Shown: piece after piece, positions 62,678 through 64,000 of the stretch | Numbering within the stretch: position 1 is the stretch's first letter | How the letters are laid out: the number at the start of each line of letters is the position of its first letter | From: JAICXG01 sp036494545 | GTDB taxonomy: Bacteria > Verrucomicrobiota > Verrucomicrobiia > Chthoniobacterales > UBA10450 | Assembly: GCA_036494545.1 (NCBI GenBank) | Contig: DASXOB010000025.1 | Coordinates: forward strand, 62,001-126,000 | Reading direction: 5' to 3' | DNA length: 64,000 bases | Notes under the pieces: model-generated | What the model was told of the DNA's origin: nothing | The model's input: the letters and a program-made list of their open reading frames with translations, nothing else | Databases searched by the model: none | Translations under genes and position numbers: made by a program

Positions 62678-64000
62678 ATGGAAAGAGTTACCCTCACACT
62701 AGTTAGCGCAAGTCTTCTTGCCCTTGTAAGTCAGTTGACTTTTGCCGGCAGCGCCACCTGGAGTGCAAGTCCATCCACCGTTGATTGGAATACGGCCGGC
62801 AATTGGATACCGAACACGGTTCCCAATGGTCCTTCGGATGTCGCCAGCTTTGGCACATCCATCCGCCGGACTGTCTCGTTCTCGCAGGAGACAGAGATCA
62901 ACAGCATCGTCTTTAATCCCGGTGCCCGTCCTTTCACGATCGCCAACGATCCCTCCCACGAGGTGACGATCAGCGGTGCAGGTGTGATCAATAATTCCGG
63001 AGTGATGCAATCGATCGTGGCTAAGTCTGGACTTGCTTCGCCAGGTCAGCGAGTGGATTTCCCGGCATTTCCCTGCTTCACCTTCACAAACAGCGCCGTT
63101 GCCGGAAGCAACGTGACCTATACGGCGAACAGCGGTCAGGATACGTTTGGTATCGGTGGGAACTTCACGTTTTACGATTCCGCCAGTGCCGATCACGCGG
63201 TCTTTAACATCCATGGTTCAAGCGACGAGGCGTACGCTGCTTTGATCGAGTTTGGCAATCTTAGCACCGGCGCCAATGCAACCATTAACCTTTTCGATAC
63301 CGGCGAACTGGAACTCAGCGCGAGCAGCCCTGACCTGCCTACCCTCGGTAACGCAACCGTGACTAACGCGGGAGGGTTCGTTCTCCTCGTGGGCACGGTG
63401 ACCCTTGGCAATGCCACGATTGTCAACACAAGAGAGCTGTCACCGCGTTTGGAGAGCCTGGAAGTCATGGATAGCTCGTCCACGCTCGGAAATGCCACGA
63501 TTACCAATCAAGGCGCTACCGCTTTGGCGGGAGAAGGAACGACACTTTTTAATTTCGGCGGTATGGCTGGCCAGGCCGTGATCATCAATAACGGCGGTGA
63601 CGCTGCCGGACGGCTCGGTGGCAGCATCACCTTCGGCCTCATCGGTGGCAGCGTCCCTGATGCCCAGGAGGCTACTCTTATTGCCAACCCGGGAATTAAT
63701 GGCGGTAGTGGAGGTCTGATCGCTTTCGCCAAGGATTCGTCTGGCGGCACGGCCCGGTGCGAAGTGTTCGGCAATGGCACGCTGGATATCAGCTCGCACG
63801 GCACCCCCGGGATGACAACCGGCTCAGTGGAAGGCGATGGCCTGGTCTTTCTCGGGGCGCTCAATCTTACTCTGGGTAGCAATAATTTGAGCACGACGTT
63901 CTCTGGAGTGATTCAGGATGGCGGTAGCAGTGGCGGGACTGGCGGGTCGCTCTCCAAGATTGGGACAGGTGGACTAACTCTAGCCAGTGCTAACACCTAC
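62678..64000 (+). CDS. Secreted beta-strand-repeat protein, family copy 4 (partial)
   Basis: The frame runs off the right window edge after 441 codons. Signal VSASLLALVSQLTFAGSA, family start WSASPSTVDWNTAGNWIPNT, then repeats such as FYDSASADHAVFNIHG and STGANATINLFDTG. Near the edge, GSVEGDGLVFLGALNLTLG and KIGTGGLTLASANTY show the beginning of the autotransporter-associated repeat. It follows the kelch gene by 40 bases. The tail is expected just beyond the window. Confidence 0.85.
   Translation, partial: MERVTLTLVSASLLALVSQLTFAGSATWSASPSTVDWNTAGNWIPNTVPNGPSDVASFGTSIRRTVSFSQETEINSIVFNPGARPFTIANDPSHEVTISGAGVINNSGVMQSIVAKSGLASPGQRVDFPAFPCFTFTNSAVAGSNVTYTANSGQDTFGIGGNFTFYDSASADHAVFNIHGSSDEAYAALIEFGNLSTGANATINLFDTGELELSASSPDLPTLGNATVTNAGGFVLLVGTVTLGNATIVNTRELSPRLESLEVMDSSSTLGNATITNQGATALAGEGTTLFNFGGMAGQAVIINNGGDAAGRLGGSITFGLIGGSVPDAQEATLIANPGINGGSGGLIAFAKDSSGGTARCEVFGNGTLDISSHGTPGMTTGSVEGDGLVFLGALNLTLGSNNLSTTFSGVIQDGGSSGGTGGSLSKIGTGGLTLASANTY

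Overview
The window reads as a bacterial chromosome segment from a Gram-negative member of the Verrucomicrobiota, probably a soil or freshwater lineage near the Chthoniobacterales. This rests on several things. There is a heptose/KDO lipopolysaccharide gene group. Several very large secreted proteins carry autotransporter-associated beta-strand repeats but no barrel domain. A C-terminal module (IGGFI ... RGIGPSL ... GLVEVY), which I associate with Verrucomicrobia, occurs in two genes. The assignment is an inference; there is no rRNA or tRNA in the window to settle it.

Layout. 1-12.6 kb and 21.8-28.7 kb are housekeeping DNA: a hybrid histidine kinase (cut by the window edge), nuoB-nuoC, phoH with a 7TM-HD phosphodiesterase, a heptose kinase-gmhB-kdsB-pyrG operon, a purE-purK-sua5 operon, clpB and dnaE. 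Between and after these lie secreted sialidase-like and beta-propeller proteins, a POT peptide transporter and an acyl-CoA dehydrogenase (13.3-20.7 kb). At 28.9-29.4 kb two gene remnants abut head to head. At 29.9-35.8 kb two divergent secreted proteins share the same C-terminal repeat.

From about 36.0 to 47.0 kb there is a string of small unrelated genes (SnoaL-like, two VOC proteins, a DUF2306-like protein, hydrolases, a methyltransferase, a RibD-like reductase, a Hint-domain protein). Nearly all point the same way, and each is followed by a roughly 80-130 bp element ending in a GTTRRRY box. Several of these elements also have a matching RYYYAAC-type left box. This looks like an integron cassette array without an integrase in view (a CALIN). 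It is followed by two adjacent genes with single-base frameshifts (a phospholipase D and a DUF5329 protein), a DUF2339 membrane protein and a NIF3 protein.

From 53.3 kb to the end is a tandem family of secreted beta-strand-repeat proteins. One copy is split by an IS1595-family element that carries a passenger membrane-protein gene. The element has 25-bp inverted ends and an exact 8-bp target duplication, and removing it restores the frame. A kelch-repeat gene inside the family carries the family leader and the family 3' end, which suggests a chimera.

Across the housekeeping and cassette DNA the 9-mer GCCTAACGA/TCGTTAGGC recurs about 28 times by eye (about 0.5 expected by chance), mostly inside conserved genes and in both orientations, and it is absent from the secreted-protein family. 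Its core is the same as the cassette-end boxes. The motif and the cassette array are the two most interesting signals in the window. All counts here were made by reading, not by computation.
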